From NCBI GenBank assembly GCA_017471965.1, contig JAFURF010000070.1, positions 62,001 to 126,000 on the forward strand: DNA of 64,000 nucleotides, in the 5' to 3' direction. This stretch comes from Bacteroidales bacterium (GTDB taxonomy: Bacteria; Bacteroidota; Bacteroidia; Bacteroidales; UBA932). The translations under genes and the position numbers were made by a program. Of the stretch, positions 24,213 to 33,836 are shown piece by piece (positions within the stretch are counted from its first letter, which is position 1; the number at the start of each line of letters is the position of its first letter). The notes under the pieces were generated by a model. That model worked only from the letters and a program-made list of their open reading frames with translations. It ran no database searches and was not told the origin of the DNA.

Positions 24213-25028
24213 CTACTTCTCCTTCTTTACAGGTACACGTGCCTGATCGACGGTAAGATACAGCACCACTTCATCTCCCATGTTCACTTTCACAGAATCA
24301 GAAGGAGCGGGCTCCTGACGGTAAACCATCGCATTCAGACTATCGTCATAGTCCTTGACAGTAGTATCAAACTTCAATGTCTTGACATTCAGGGAATGAT
24401 CCTGTATGGCCTCGACGGCACTGAGGTTCTTCAGACCGGAAACGTCCGGTACATAAGTGACATTGTCCATCGAATTCAGACCGACCACCAGGTCGATGGC
24501 AGATTCGCTCTCGATCATGGTGCCGGGCTCTATCTCCCTGTTGCCACGCAACTGTCGCAGGACATTGTTGGTCGCCAGGTCCTGAACATAGATAAGACGG
24601 TTCAGCACAAGACCGCGTGACATAAGTTCCGCCTTTGCCTGACGCATAGACAGGCCGACAAGGTCAGGCATGGTCACCTTCTTGGCATTGACCGCATTGA
24701 TGGTCAACACGATACGACGTCCTTCCTTCACCTTGGACCCTGCAGGAGGATTCTGTCTGTATACCGCTCCCCTCTTCATCCTCTTCACGAAGACAGAGTC
24801 TGTCACCTCCAGTCTGACACCAGCGTGTGATGCCGCAGTTTCCGCCTCCGAGAGGGTCATGTTCGAGAAATCAGGGACACTGATCTCCTTGTTATGCTGC
24901 GTGACCACATTCAGGAATATCATCGCCCCCACTACAAGCACCGCCACAATAAGTACTGCAAGAAGCAGATTACGGACGATCCAGTTGCTGAAAAAGCCTT
25001 TCTTCTGAGTCTTCTCTGCCATCACCAT
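24213..25028 (-). CDS. membrane-anchored PASTA-domain protein
   Basis: This 271-residue protein has a short cytoplasmic tail, one transmembrane helix (about residues 19-41, NLLLAVLIVAVLVVGAMIFL) and three extracytoplasmic PASTA repeats (about 48-110, 115-188, 190-262). PASTA modules bind peptidoglycan precursors. Bacteroidota carry such kinase-less PASTA proteins, usually near D-Ala-D-Ala ligase and rluD. Its ATG overlaps the stop of the upstream DUF362 gene by one base. It likely acts in cell-envelope synthesis or sensing; the exact role is unknown. Confidence 0.88.
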   Translation of the reverse strand: MVMAEKTQKKGFFSNWIVRNLLLAVLIVAVLVVGAMIFLNVVTQHNKEISVPDFSNMTLSEAETAASHAGVRLEVTDSVFVKRMKRGAVYRQNPPAGSKVKEGRRIVLTINAVNAKKVTMPDLVGLSMRQAKAELMSRGLVLNRLIYVQDLATNNVLRQLRGNREIEPGTMIESESAIDLVVGLNSMDNVTYVPDVSGLKNLSAVEAIQDHSLNVKTLKFDTTVKDYDDSLNAMVYRQEPAPSDSVKVNMGDEVVLYLTVDQARVPVKKEK

Positions 25029-26167
25029 CAGATCTTGACAAGTTCATAATCACGGCTTCCGAGACCGATCTTCTCGCCGTATTCCACACCGGCTTCCCAG
25101 TTGGTATCAGGATGTACGATACGGAACTTGTCCTCACCGCTGTGGTGGTGATGGTGTCCGCATCCGCAGTTCTCACCATGGTCTTTGTCTGTCACCGCAT
25201 TGCCCATCAGGGACGGAGCAGCCTTCACAAGGTCAGCACATGCGCAGTCGAGTGCAACAGGATCGAATGACGCAGCAATTCCGAGGTCCGGAATGATGGC
25301 GGCATCATTATGGTTCCAGCAGTCGCAGTTAGGCGACACGTTCATGATGAAACTTATATGGAAAGACGGCTTGCCATGCACGACAGCATAGGCATATTCC
25401 GCAATCTTGCTGTTGAGGACTTCAGATGTGTCATAGTCCTTCACCACTGCCGCTGCCTTCTGGCACACAGCGACACACTGTCCGCAACCCACGCACTTGG
25501 TGTAATCGATGACAGCCTTCCTGTCAACCACCTTCACTGCATCATGACGGCAGTATTTCTCGCAGATATGGCATCCGATGCAGTTGTCAAGGTCGATCAT
25601 AGGCTGGGACGAAGAATGCAGTTCGAGTTTTCCTCCGACACTTGCCGAACCCATTCCGAGATTCTTGAGCGCACCGCCGAATCCGCTCTGCTCATGTCCC
25701 TTGAAATGGTTCATGGAAATGACGATGTCGGCATCTGCGATCGCAGCACCGATCTTAGGAGACGGGCAATAGGTGCCGCCGCATGAAACTTCCTTATAGT
25801 CAGTACCCTTCAGACCATCAGCAATGATGACGTCCGCATGGGCTCCGATCCTGTTGAATCCGTTTTCCATCGCCGCATTGAGGTGGTCCACCGCATTTGA
25901 ACGGCCTCCGGAATACAGAGTATTCGAGTCTGTGAGGAAAGGCTTTCCGCCGAGAGAACGGATGACATCGATCACCCTTGCCGCATAATTCGGACGGATA
26001 TACGCCATGTTGCCCGGCTCGCCGAAATGGATCTTTACTGCAGTGAACTTTCCTTCAAAGTCTATTTCACCGATGCCGGCTCTCCTGATGAGTCTTTCAA
26101 GTTTGGTAAGAAGGTCGTTTCCCGGAACCGTCCTGAGGTCCGTGAAGAATACTTTTGATTTTTCCAT
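25028..26167 (-). CDS. DUF362 protein with two [4Fe-4S] ferredoxin clusters
   Basis: This 379-residue protein has a DUF362 domain (about residues 5-185) followed by a bacterial ferredoxin module. One cluster is ligated by Cys196, Cys199, Cys202 and Cys206, the other by Cys225, Cys228, Cys231 and Cys235. The C-terminal part has a metal-binding GENCGCGHHHHHSG stretch. Such proteins are common in anaerobes and presumed redox-active, with unknown substrates. It lies between lysE-like and PASTA genes with overlaps or gaps of a few bases, so it is part of the same transcript. Confidence 0.87.
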   Translation of the reverse strand: MEKSKVFFTDLRTVPGNDLLTKLERLIRRAGIGEIDFEGKFTAVKIHFGEPGNMAYIRPNYAARVIDVIRSLGGKPFLTDSNTLYSGGRSNAVDHLNAAMENGFNRIGAHADVIIADGLKGTDYKEVSCGGTYCPSPKIGAAIADADIVISMNHFKGHEQSGFGGALKNLGMGSASVGGKLELHSSSQPMIDLDNCIGCHICEKYCRHDAVKVVDRKAVIDYTKCVGCGQCVAVCQKAAAVVKDYDTSEVLNSKIAEYAYAVVHGKPSFHISFIMNVSPNCDCWNHNDAAIIPDLGIAASFDPVALDCACADLVKAAPSLMGNAVTDKDHGENCGCGHHHHHSGEDKFRIVHPDTNWEAGVEYGEKIGLGSRDYELVKI

Positions 26168-26171
26168 AATC

Positions 26172-26819
26172 CTAAATTATTGATTCTCCCTGGAAGATGA
26201 CATTGAAGAGTCCCTGTCCAAGAAGTGCTATACCTATGATGACTATTATCGCTCCCGTTATCCTGCTGATCCAAAGGATTGTCCTCATCCTGAACGTCTT
26301 ACGGAAACGGCTCAGGAGCCATGAGATGCTGAACCAGTATGAAACGGAACCGAGACTGACGGAAAGGATGATAGGAGTCACGCTCCAGTTGTGCGGCGCC
26401 TCATCTGCAAGTCCGAAGAAGGCGAAGAGGGTGAACATCACGAATATGGCCATCGGATTGGAAAGCCCCATCGCCACAGCCTGACCGAAATCCTTCGGCG
26501 AGACTCCCGGTTCTTCATTGGACTTCATCTTTCGGAACGGATCCGAAAAGGCCATTGACACGCCTACCAGCACCAATACCGCACCTCCTGCAAGCAGGAT
26601 CACATTATGATGGTCCTCTATGAACTTCTGGGCAAAGGCCAATGCAAAGATAGCGATGGACGCATAGAGGGTATCCACCACACTTGCTCCCAAGCCGGAA
26701 ACAAATCCCGACTTATGCCCGTTGCTCAGGGATTTCTGCACAACGAGAATGGCTATCGGACCTATCGGAGCCGACGCGCACACCCCCACGAGAAAACCTT
26801 TGAGCATATCAACCAGCAT
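26172..26819 (-). CDS. LysE/RhtB-family amino-acid exporter
   Basis: This 215-residue integral membrane protein has about six hydrophobic segments. The N-terminal GFLVGVCASAPIGPIAILVVQ is the family hallmark (conserved Gly-Pro-Ile-Gly-Pro region). Length fits LysE (about 205-215). It heads the unit lysE-DUF362-PASTA-rluD. A minus-strand TACCTTTG (26863-26870) lies 44-51 bp upstream and is the likely -7 element. Substrate cannot be assigned. Confidence 0.85.
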   Translation of the reverse strand: MLVDMLKGFLVGVCASAPIGPIAILVVQKSLSNGHKSGFVSGLGASVVDTLYASIAIFALAFAQKFIEDHHNVILLAGGAVLVLVGVSMAFSDPFRKMKSNEEPGVSPKDFGQAVAMGLSNPMAIFVMFTLFAFFGLADEAPHNWSVTPIILSVSLGSVSYWFSISWLLSRFRKTFRMRTILWISRITGAIIVIIGIALLGQGLFNVIFQGESII

Positions 26820-26862
26820 GACGCACCAATCTTTATCTTTCTACATCAAATCACTAAACAGA

Positions 26863-26891
26863 CAAAGGTAGTAAAATTATTCATATCTTTG
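26863..26891. promoter_or_regulatory. divergent -7 elements between lysE-like and lnt
   Basis: TACCTTTG on the minus strand (26863-26870) and TATCTTTG on the plus strand (26884-26891) both fit the Bacteroidota -7 consensus, facing away from each other. Clear TTTG -33 boxes at the right distance are absent for both. Confidence 0.5.
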
Positions 26892-26915
26892 CCTGAAGTT
26901 CACTTATCACTGACA

Positions 26916-28541
26916 ATGAAAAAGGAAAATATATTGCTATGGGGACTGACCGTACTTTCTGCGGTCATGATGTCGATTCCGTTTCTTGTTCCGCATACCG
27001 GCCTTCTGGCTCTGTTCGGCCTCGTGCCTCTTCTCTGCATGGAGAGGATCGCGACCATGCTTGAGAAGAAACTGATATGGATATATCACTACTCATGCTT
27101 CGTGCTCTGGAACGCCATCACCACCTTCTGGGTATGCAACGCCACAGTAGGAGGAGGGCTCTTCGCGATATTCGCAAACGCCCTTCAGATGTCTCTGGTA
27201 TTCGGCCTCTTCCGTCTCAGTAAAAGGAAATTCAAGGGTGCCCTGCCGTATATTTTCCTCATGGTCACATGGATAGCATGGGAGAGATTCTATTTTGATG
27301 CCGAGATATCATGGCCATGGCTTGTCCTTGGCAATTCATTCGCCCGCACCACATGGGCCATACAATGGTATGAGGTCACAGGCACTCTCGGAGGTTCTCT
27401 CTGGATATGGGCCTGCAATCTTCTGCTCTTCGGACTGATGACGAGCCTGTCGGACGGAAGGTGGCAGACTTTCAATGCAAAGGCCAGAGCGGCTTATCCT
27501 GCCGGTTACATTCTCCTTGTCCTCCTGCCTATAGCGGCATCTGCAGTCATCGGCAGGCAGTATGACGACGCCATGGACTCAGACGACAGTCTTCCGGTGG
27601 CAATCATACAGCCGAACATAGACCCGTACAACAAGTTCCAGGCACTGACCCAGGCCCAGCAGAACGGCATTCTTCTCTCGCAGGCAGAGAAAGTCCTTGC
27701 CTATCGCAGAAACGACTCCACCGCTGGTCCCCTCCTGCTTCTGGCGCCTGAGACATTCACCAACGACATCACATGCGGAGACTACGCCAGAAGCCGTACA
27801 TGGAACGGCTTCACCACCTTCCTCAAGGACTATCCGGGAGTCAATCTCCTGTTCGGCGCCTCTTCATACGAATACATATATTCGAAAGAAGCCCCATCAT
27901 ACACAGCGCGTAAGATTCAGGACGGGCTCTGGTATGAGTCTCACAATTCAGCACTTGTCACAGACGGCACGCAAAGGACCGAAATCTTCCATAAGAGCAA
28001 ACTGGTAGTGGCCGTCGAGCACACACCATATCCGAGGATATTCTGCCCGATAGATGACCTTCTGGGAGGAGTGATGGGAAGATGCGTAGGACAGGACGGA
28101 ATCAGTCTTCTGCATATACAGGACGGCACCACAGTGATCCCTGTCGGCTGCGCCGTATGCTATGAATCGGTCTACGGAGAATATTATACCGGCTATATCC
28201 GCAAGGGGGCACGTGCAATGACCATCATCACCAACGACGCATGGTGGGGCAACACCCCGGGATACAGGCAGCATCTGAGTTATGCTTCACTTAGAGCCAT
28301 CGAGACCCGCAGAGCGATAGCAAGATGCGCAAACACCGGCATCAGCGCCATAATATGTCCGTCCGGTAAAATAACAGAGCGGACTCCCTGGTGGGAGCCC
28401 GCCGTAATCGAGAGTCAGATCCCTTTGAGGGATGACATCACTTTCTATGTAAGCCATGGGGACATCACAGGCCGCGTCTGCACGTTCATATTCATTCTTC
28501 TCCTTCTGGCCCTTCTTGTCCGATTCCTTAAAGGAGCCTAG
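26916..28541 (+). CDS. lnt: apolipoprotein N-acyltransferase
   Basis: This 541-residue inner-membrane enzyme adds the third acyl chain to lipoproteins. An N-terminal membrane region with several helices (about 1-215) is followed by a periplasmic nitrilase-type domain with the triad Glu279 (LAPETF), Lys362 (FHKSKLV) and Cys415 (AVCYESVYGEY), then a C-terminal helix. I start at ATG 26916 (MKKENILLWG); the open frame extends to 26607, but that part is antisense to lysE. The many lipoproteins at 49-64 kb are its potential substrates. The stop overlaps the convergent outer-membrane gene by four bases. Confidence 0.93.
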   Translation: MKKENILLWGLTVLSAVMMSIPFLVPHTGLLALFGLVPLLCMERIATMLEKKLIWIYHYSCFVLWNAITTFWVCNATVGGGLFAIFANALQMSLVFGLFRLSKRKFKGALPYIFLMVTWIAWERFYFDAEISWPWLVLGNSFARTTWAIQWYEVTGTLGGSLWIWACNLLLFGLMTSLSDGRWQTFNAKARAAYPAGYILLVLLPIAASAVIGRQYDDAMDSDDSLPVAIIQPNIDPYNKFQALTQAQQNGILLSQAEKVLAYRRNDSTAGPLLLLAPETFTNDITCGDYARSRTWNGFTTFLKDYPGVNLLFGASSYEYIYSKEAPSYTARKIQDGLWYESHNSALVTDGTQRTEIFHKSKLVVAVEHTPYPRIFCPIDDLLGGVMGRCVGQDGISLLHIQDGTTVIPVGCAVCYESVYGEYYTGYIRKGARAMTIITNDAWWGNTPGYRQHLSYASLRAIETRRAIARCANTGISAIICPSGKITERTPWWEPAVIESQIPLRDDITFYVSHGDITGRVCTFIFILLLLALLVRFLKGA

Positions 28542-31492
28542 CGTCTAGGAGGTCCCATCGGGCCGCCCGGACCACCCGGACCACGACCGCCTCCGCGGTT
28601 GAAGTTACCGAAACGATAAGTCAGGGACAGGATGACATACCTTCCGAGCGTATTGTTACGTGTCTCAATGTGGTAGTTGGCAGAATCCGATACTGAAAGG
28701 TTCTTGGACTGTCCCAGGATGTCATATGCCTTCAGAGCAAGAGTGAACTTATTCTTGAAAAGAAGTTTTGTAATCTCCGCATTGAGCACGATCTCATCCT
28801 CCTGAGGAGTGGTATAGCCGTTGTACCAGTTGTAGTCCAGGTCAGCGATGAGGTTGATTCCTCCAGGAATGGTCCAGTTCATGGATGCATCCACCTGATT
28901 GCTCCAGGTAGCCTTGAGATTGGAATTCTCCATGGTATACCATGACTTGTTCATCCTCGTACGTCCTCCTGCGGTAAGTTCCACAAAGTCGTTCCTGTAG
29001 GTCAGGCGCAATCTCTGGGTAAAACTCATCGTCTGGGTCTTGTTATTCACAAACAGGTCGCTCTCGCTCAGGTCTGGGAAGTCATGATGGAAGAGTCCGT
29101 AGTCGAAACTTGCCTCTTCCGCATTATAATATTTGTCAGACTCCAGATTTCCCTTTCCGATATATGACGTAGACTGGTTGTAACGTGCAAATGTCATGGA
29201 GAAGATAGAGAATCCTGACTGGCCGAATGGAGAATTGACCATTATGCGCAAATCTGCAGAACCTGTTCCCGGACCGTTTACAGGGATAGAATACTGCACA
29301 CCTGCAGGGTCGTACCACTGCGCATTGGTGATGGCATCCTGAACAAGACTCGCTCCGAAACGCGCATGCACCGATGTGAATGTCTTCCTGTTGGTATATC
29401 CGAACATTCCCCTGACGTTGTGGTTGAAGTACGGATCGAGATTAGGGTTACCGAGAGAGATGCTCAACGGATTTGAGTTGTCAGGCACCGGAAGAAGTTG
29501 TGAGGTAGACGGCTGCGCCGACCTTCCGAAATAGAAGAACCTTATGTGCGAGTTGTCATTGAACTCATAATTGAGCATCGCCTGCGGAGACCAGTTGTGC
29601 GTAACCTGATGGTATGGATCATATCCGGTCGTCTTGTTGTCTGTGACCGTCGGATTGTACGACGCACCGAGTTGGGCACGGAACTTCTCCTTCTGGTAAC
29701 TGATGTTGGCTCCTACCCTATGGTTCTGTGAACGGTTGTCGATCTCATTCGAATACCTTGGATCGATGACAGCACCTTCAGGATTGTAAATAAGGAAGCC
29801 ATCCTCAGTCATATCATTGGTAAGGCTGCTGAATGTATTCTTGACAGAACTGTTCTTGTTCCAACTGTATTCATAGTTTGCCTCCAGAAAGAAGTCATGT
29901 CCGAGAGGTTCGGTATATACTACCCTTCCGCTGAGTGATGCACTTTTCGAATTCTGATCGAAACGCTGGTTCACAAGAGAGTCAGACCACTGTGCAGTCT
30001 GCACATCCTTGATGGAAGTCACTGACTGGTTCAGTCCGTCAAGGTTGTTGTCACTGAAACGGTAACGGATGTTCGCTGAAATCGTCCTTCCGGGTTTTCC
30101 CAATCTCTGTCTGAAGAGGAAGAAGCCGTTTGCAGACCAGTTCCTGTTGTCACCGAGGTTGGATGTATAACCTACATTTGTAGAATCGCGAAGGTTGTCG
30201 CGCTCCGTATATGTCTGGAAATCTGACAGTTCATTGAATGAGCCATGGCCGAAGTTGAACTGAGGCTCGAAAAGGATTGAAGTATTCTCGGAGAACTCAT
30301 GTTCGAGACGGATACCGAATCTATGACCCTGACTCATGGTATTGCTCACTCCGTTCTGGTCATTAAGAAGGCGCGTGCCGTCATCCAGATATGTAATCTT
30401 TGAACTTTCCTCGATTACATCTCTTGAAGAACCGTTGTAGAGGTAGTTTCCGGCCAGATCCATGTCACCGTCAAATAGAGTGAATGCTCCGTTAAGACCG
30501 CCCATCCATGAAGTGGCTATACCGTTTCCACGGCCCCAGCCGCCCATTCCCATGCCCATTCCGCCTCCGCCTCTCATTCCCTGCATCATGCTTCCTGCCA
30601 TGTCGTTGAATCCACGGTTATTGGTATTGTTGGCGTTGAGGATGACACTTATCTGACTGTCTTCTGTAAAACGGCCCACCATTCCTGCACCTTGAAAACG
30701 CATGTCGTTCATATCAGAACCTGCTCCTGGCACATCGTGACCGCCACCCGCCATGACGTTTCCGAACCATCCCTGCATCATTCCGGGACGGAGCGACAAG
30801 TCAATGACTGTCTCTTCCTCGCCATCGTCAATACCAGTGAACATAGCCTGATCCGACTTCTTCTCTACCACCTTCACCTTCTCGATTATCTTTGCCGGAA
30901 TGTTCTTGGAGGCCAGTTGAGGGTCATCCAGGAAGAAGGTCTTGCCGTCGATTGTTATCTTCTTGATGGTCTCACCGTTTGCAGTGATCGATCCGTCAGC
31001 CTCGACCTCGACTCCAGGAAGTTTCTTGAGGAGTTCCTCGAGCATGTCATTGTCTGAAGTCTTGAAGGATGATGCCGAATATTCGATAGTGTCCTTCTTT
31101 ACGACTATCGGGTTGCCGACTGCAGATACGCTTGCCGCATCCAACTGCTCTACATCCTCAAACATCTTGATGTCTCCCAAGTCAAGGCTCTTCGCCACGA
31201 CGATCTCCTGAGTATGGGTCTTGTATCCCATCAGTTCAGCCTTAAGCACATAAGTACCCTTGCCGACCTTTGTAATGGAGCCTTTTCCTTCCTCATCAGT
31301 AAGAACATATTTAGTGGCCTGCTCTGCACCCTTTGGGGTGAGTGATGCAGTGGCAAAGCCCACCGGCTGGGAAGTCTTGTCGTCTATGAGTCTGAGTTTT
31401 ACCGTATATGAGCCCTGCGCAAAGGCAACAGACGCAACGAGCATTGCAGCACAGATCAGTAGAAGTCTTGATAGAAAAGACACTGTTTTCAT
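28538..31492 (-). CDS. outer-membrane beta-barrel protein with CarboxypepD_reg-like N-domain
   Basis: This 984-residue exported protein has a signal peptide ending ASVAFAQ (about residue 25). A carboxypeptidase-regulatory-like Ig domain (about 28-115) and a plug-like region (LKKLPGVEVEADGSITANGE) are followed by a long TonB-dependent-receptor-type barrel. A Gly/Met-rich loop (MRGGGGMGMGMGGWGRG, about residue 300) and a low-complexity Gly/Pro/Arg tail (GPGGPGGPMGPPRR) are unusual. It lacks an obvious TonB box and no SusD partner is adjacent, so it belongs to the outer-membrane beta-barrel family common in Bacteroidota rather than a classical SusC. Substrate is unknown. Confidence 0.85.
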   Translation of the reverse strand: MKTVSFLSRLLLICAAMLVASVAFAQGSYTVKLRLIDDKTSQPVGFATASLTPKGAEQATKYVLTDEEGKGSITKVGKGTYVLKAELMGYKTHTQEIVVAKSLDLGDIKMFEDVEQLDAASVSAVGNPIVVKKDTIEYSASSFKTSDNDMLEELLKKLPGVEVEADGSITANGETIKKITIDGKTFFLDDPQLASKNIPAKIIEKVKVVEKKSDQAMFTGIDDGEEETVIDLSLRPGMMQGWFGNVMAGGGHDVPGAGSDMNDMRFQGAGMVGRFTEDSQISVILNANNTNNRGFNDMAGSMMQGMRGGGGMGMGMGGWGRGNGIATSWMGGLNGAFTLFDGDMDLAGNYLYNGSSRDVIEESSKITYLDDGTRLLNDQNGVSNTMSQGHRFGIRLEHEFSENTSILFEPQFNFGHGSFNELSDFQTYTERDNLRDSTNVGYTSNLGDNRNWSANGFFLFRQRLGKPGRTISANIRYRFSDNNLDGLNQSVTSIKDVQTAQWSDSLVNQRFDQNSKSASLSGRVVYTEPLGHDFFLEANYEYSWNKNSSVKNTFSSLTNDMTEDGFLIYNPEGAVIDPRYSNEIDNRSQNHRVGANISYQKEKFRAQLGASYNPTVTDNKTTGYDPYHQVTHNWSPQAMLNYEFNDNSHIRFFYFGRSAQPSTSQLLPVPDNSNPLSISLGNPNLDPYFNHNVRGMFGYTNRKTFTSVHARFGASLVQDAITNAQWYDPAGVQYSIPVNGPGTGSADLRIMVNSPFGQSGFSIFSMTFARYNQSTSYIGKGNLESDKYYNAEEASFDYGLFHHDFPDLSESDLFVNNKTQTMSFTQRLRLTYRNDFVELTAGGRTRMNKSWYTMENSNLKATWSNQVDASMNWTIPGGINLIADLDYNWYNGYTTPQEDEIVLNAEITKLLFKNKFTLALKAYDILGQSKNLSVSDSANYHIETRNNTLGRYVILSLTYRFGNFNRGGGRGPGGPGGPMGPPRR

Positions 31493-31602
31493 AGTTAATT
31501 CGTTTCAAATACTTTATCAATCACACAAAAGCGGGGACTTGCTACTCCCAGCAATGAACAAAACATTTAGACGGAATTTGCCGTCAAAGGTTTAAAGAAA
31601 TG

Positions 31603-32160
31603 TCATTTTTTTATCCTGTCAGGATTGTTTTCCAGAAACTTCTTCCAGTCGGATTTTCCTCCTACCCCTGCAAGCGGATTAGACTGCTGATAATGATGGC
31701 ATAGTGCTATTGCAAGTGCATCTGTCGCATCAAGATATTTAGGGTCCAGTTCCACATTCAGAGTCTTCTGGATCATCATGGCCACCTGCTCCTTGGAGGC
31801 GGCGCCATTGCCGCATATGGCAATCTTGGCCTTTCTCGGGGCATATTCGGCAACGGGGATACCGTGCATGATGGCAGCGGTAATTGCCGCACCCTGAGCC
31901 CTGCCCAACTTAAGTATCACCTGAGCATTCTTTCCATAGAAAGGAGACTCCACAGCGAGTTCGTCAGGCCTGAGTTCCTCGATTATTTCGTTGACGCCGG
32001 AGAATATGTTCGCAAGTTTCTCGAACGGGTCCTTGATCTTACGCAGATCAAACACACCCATATCCACATAATGCGGCCCCTTGGAATCAATGGAAATGAC
32101 CCCGTAACCTAAAATATTGGTTCCAGGGTCAATTCCTAATATGATCTTATCCTTAGTCAA
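31603..32160 (-). CDS. ruvC: Holliday junction resolvase RuvC
   Basis: This 185-residue endonuclease resolves Holliday junctions with RuvAB. Catalytic acidic residues are seen in ILGIDPGTN, AVESPFYGKN and YLDATDALAIALCHH. The conserved protein begins right after the serS stop region. The only suitable start is TTG at 32158-32160, which overlaps the end of serS by 8 bp. Longer in-frame starts lie deep inside serS and would add an unnatural leader. Translational coupling to serS is likely. Confidence 0.9.
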   Translation of the reverse strand: MTKDKIILGIDPGTNILGYGVISIDSKGPHYVDMGVFDLRKIKDPFEKLANIFSGVNEIIEELRPDELAVESPFYGKNAQVILKLGRAQGAAITAAIMHGIPVAEYAPRKAKIAICGNGAASKEQVAMMIQKTLNVELDPKYLDATDALAIALCHHYQQSNPLAGVGGKSDWKKFLENNPDRIKK

Positions 32161-33424
32161 TATAGTCGAATCCTGTGTACGGACGGAGAACTTCAGGAAT
32201 CTCGATCCTGCCGTCCTTCTGGTTATTCTCAAGAAGAGCAGCCACCACACGCGGAAGTGCAAGAGAACTTCCGTTCAGGGTATGTGCCAACTGAGTCTTA
32301 CCTTCAGCATCCTTATACCTGAGTTTCAGACGGTTTGCCTGATATGACTCGAAGTTTGATACAGATGATATCTCAAGCCATCTTCCCTGTGCGGCAGAGT
32401 ACACCTCGAAATCGTATGTGATCGCTGAAGTGAAACTCATGTCACCACCACAGAGACGGAGTATACGATATGGAAGACCAAGTGACTTCACGATATTCTC
32501 GACATGCACAAGCATCTCATCCAGAGCGGCATAAGATTCCTCAGGCTTTTCCACGCGGACGATCTCGACCTTGTCGAACTGATGCAGGCGGTTGAGTCCG
32601 CGCACATCCTTTCCGTATGAGCCGGCCTCGCGACGGAAACATGGAGTATATGCCGTCATCTTTACAGGGAATTCGTTGTTTCCGAGGATAACGTCTCTGA
32701 AGATGTTTGTCACAGGTACTTCTGCTGTAGGAACGAGGTAGAAGTTGTCAGCAACTGCATGGTACATCTGTCCTTCCTTGTCAGGAAGCTGTCCTGTACC
32801 GAAACCTGACGCCTCATTGACCAATATCGGAGGTTCCACTTCCAGATATCCTGCTTCAGTATTGCAGTCCAGGAAGAAGTTGATGAGAGCCCTCTGAAGC
32901 CTTGCTCCCTTGCCCTTGTAGACAGGGAATCCCGCCCCTGTCAGTTTGACTCCAAGGTCGAAGTCTATGATGTCATACTTCTTTGCGAGTTCCCAGTGAG
33001 GAAGGCTGTTCTCGCCGAGTTCAGGGATATCATTGCCCGTCTTCACAACGACATTGTCCTCTGCACCCTTGCCCTCTGGAACCTGATCACATGGAATGTT
33101 AGGCAGAAGGACCAGGAGAGAATTGAGTTCCTTATTGTTTTCCTCAGACTTCTCTTCAATCTCTGCAGAACGTGTCTTCAGTCCGGCAACTTCAGCCTTC
33201 ACAGCATCAGCCTCATCCCTCTTGCCTTCCTTCATAAGGCCTCCGATCAAGGCAGCCTTCTTCTTCTGCTCTGCAAGACATGCATCAAGTTCTGTCTGAA
33301 GAGCCCTTCTGTTCTGGTCAAGGGCATTGATCTTCTCTACGATCTCCCTTGCATCGAAATTCTTGACTGCTAGTTTTGCTATCACGAATTCCGGATTTTC
33401 ACGAAGCAGTTTTAATGTCAGCAT
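32153..33424 (-). CDS. serS: seryl-tRNA synthetase
   Basis: This 423-residue class II aminoacyl-tRNA synthetase has an N-terminal coiled-coil tRNA-binding arm (about residues 30-105) and catalytic motifs 2 (TPCFRREAGSYGKDVRGLNRLHQF) and 3 (LNGSSLALPRVVAALLEN). Length and ends are normal. It is followed by ruvC with overlap. Upstream it is separated from rpmA by a terminator and a short palindromic repeat, so it should have its own promoter, which I did not identify with confidence. Confidence 0.96.
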   Translation of the reverse strand: MLTLKLLRENPEFVIAKLAVKNFDAREIVEKINALDQNRRALQTELDACLAEQKKKAALIGGLMKEGKRDEADAVKAEVAGLKTRSAEIEEKSEENNKELNSLLVLLPNIPCDQVPEGKGAEDNVVVKTGNDIPELGENSLPHWELAKKYDIIDFDLGVKLTGAGFPVYKGKGARLQRALINFFLDCNTEAGYLEVEPPILVNEASGFGTGQLPDKEGQMYHAVADNFYLVPTAEVPVTNIFRDVILGNNEFPVKMTAYTPCFRREAGSYGKDVRGLNRLHQFDKVEIVRVEKPEESYAALDEMLVHVENIVKSLGLPYRILRLCGGDMSFTSAITYDFEVYSAAQGRWLEISSVSNFESYQANRLKLRYKDAEGKTQLAHTLNGSSLALPRVVAALLENNQKDGRIEIPEVLRPYTGFDYID

Positions 33425-33449
33425 ATTATTATTGAATAAATTGTTTATA

Positions 33450-33485
33450 GATCCTCACGTCGGCCTTCAGCCTCCTCAGGATGAC
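33450..33485. repeat. short intergenic palindromic repeat of the GTCATCCTGAG class
   Basis: On the minus strand the 36-bp sequence starts GTCATCCTGAGGAGGC and ends CGTGAGGATC, resembling a widespread bacterial intergenic palindrome family. It is the only copy I noticed in the window. Confidence 0.4.
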
Positions 33486-33488
33486 ATC

Positions 33489-33527
33489 AAAAAAAGGACC
33501 GTATACCACCCGGGTCTACAGTCCTTT
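33489..33527 (-). terminator. Rho-independent terminator after rpmA
   Basis: AAAGGAC (33493-33499) and GTCCTTT (33521-33527) form the base of a hairpin with an inner ACCCGGGT palindrome. On the minus strand it is followed by a run of T residues through 33489. Confidence 0.8.
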
Positions 33528-33554
33528 CATTCCTTTATCATCAATCCCCGAGTC

Positions 33555-33815
33555 TTAGTTCTCAAAAGGGACTACCGAGACGTAAGATTTGTTATCAGCC
33601 TTCTTGCGGAAGCTGACCTTACCGTCGATCAGTGCGTAAAGCGTATGATCCTTACCCATTCCTACATTCAGACCTGGGTTGTGAACAGTACCTCTCTGAC
33701 GAACGAGGATGTTACCAGCCTTTACTACCTGATCACCGAATTTCTTGATACCGAGTCGTTTGCTATGTGACTCACGACCGTTCTTAGAACTACCGACGCC
33801 TTTTTTATGTGCCAT
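33555..33815 (-). CDS. rpmA: 50S ribosomal protein bL27
   Basis: This 86-residue basic protein starts [20 protein letters not shown], the mature-type bL27 N-terminus that reaches towards the peptidyl-transferase centre. No N-terminal pre-sequence of the Firmicutes type is present. It lies 21 bp downstream of rplU on the same strand, the usual rplU-rpmA pair, and is followed by a strong terminator. Confidence 0.97.
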   Translation of the reverse strand: MAHKKGVGSSKNGRESHSKRLGIKKFGDQVVKAGNILVRQRGTVHNPGLNVGMGKDHTLYALIDGKVSFRKKADNKSYVSVVPFEN

Positions 33816-33836
33816 ATTCTGTTCCTCCTCAATTAA

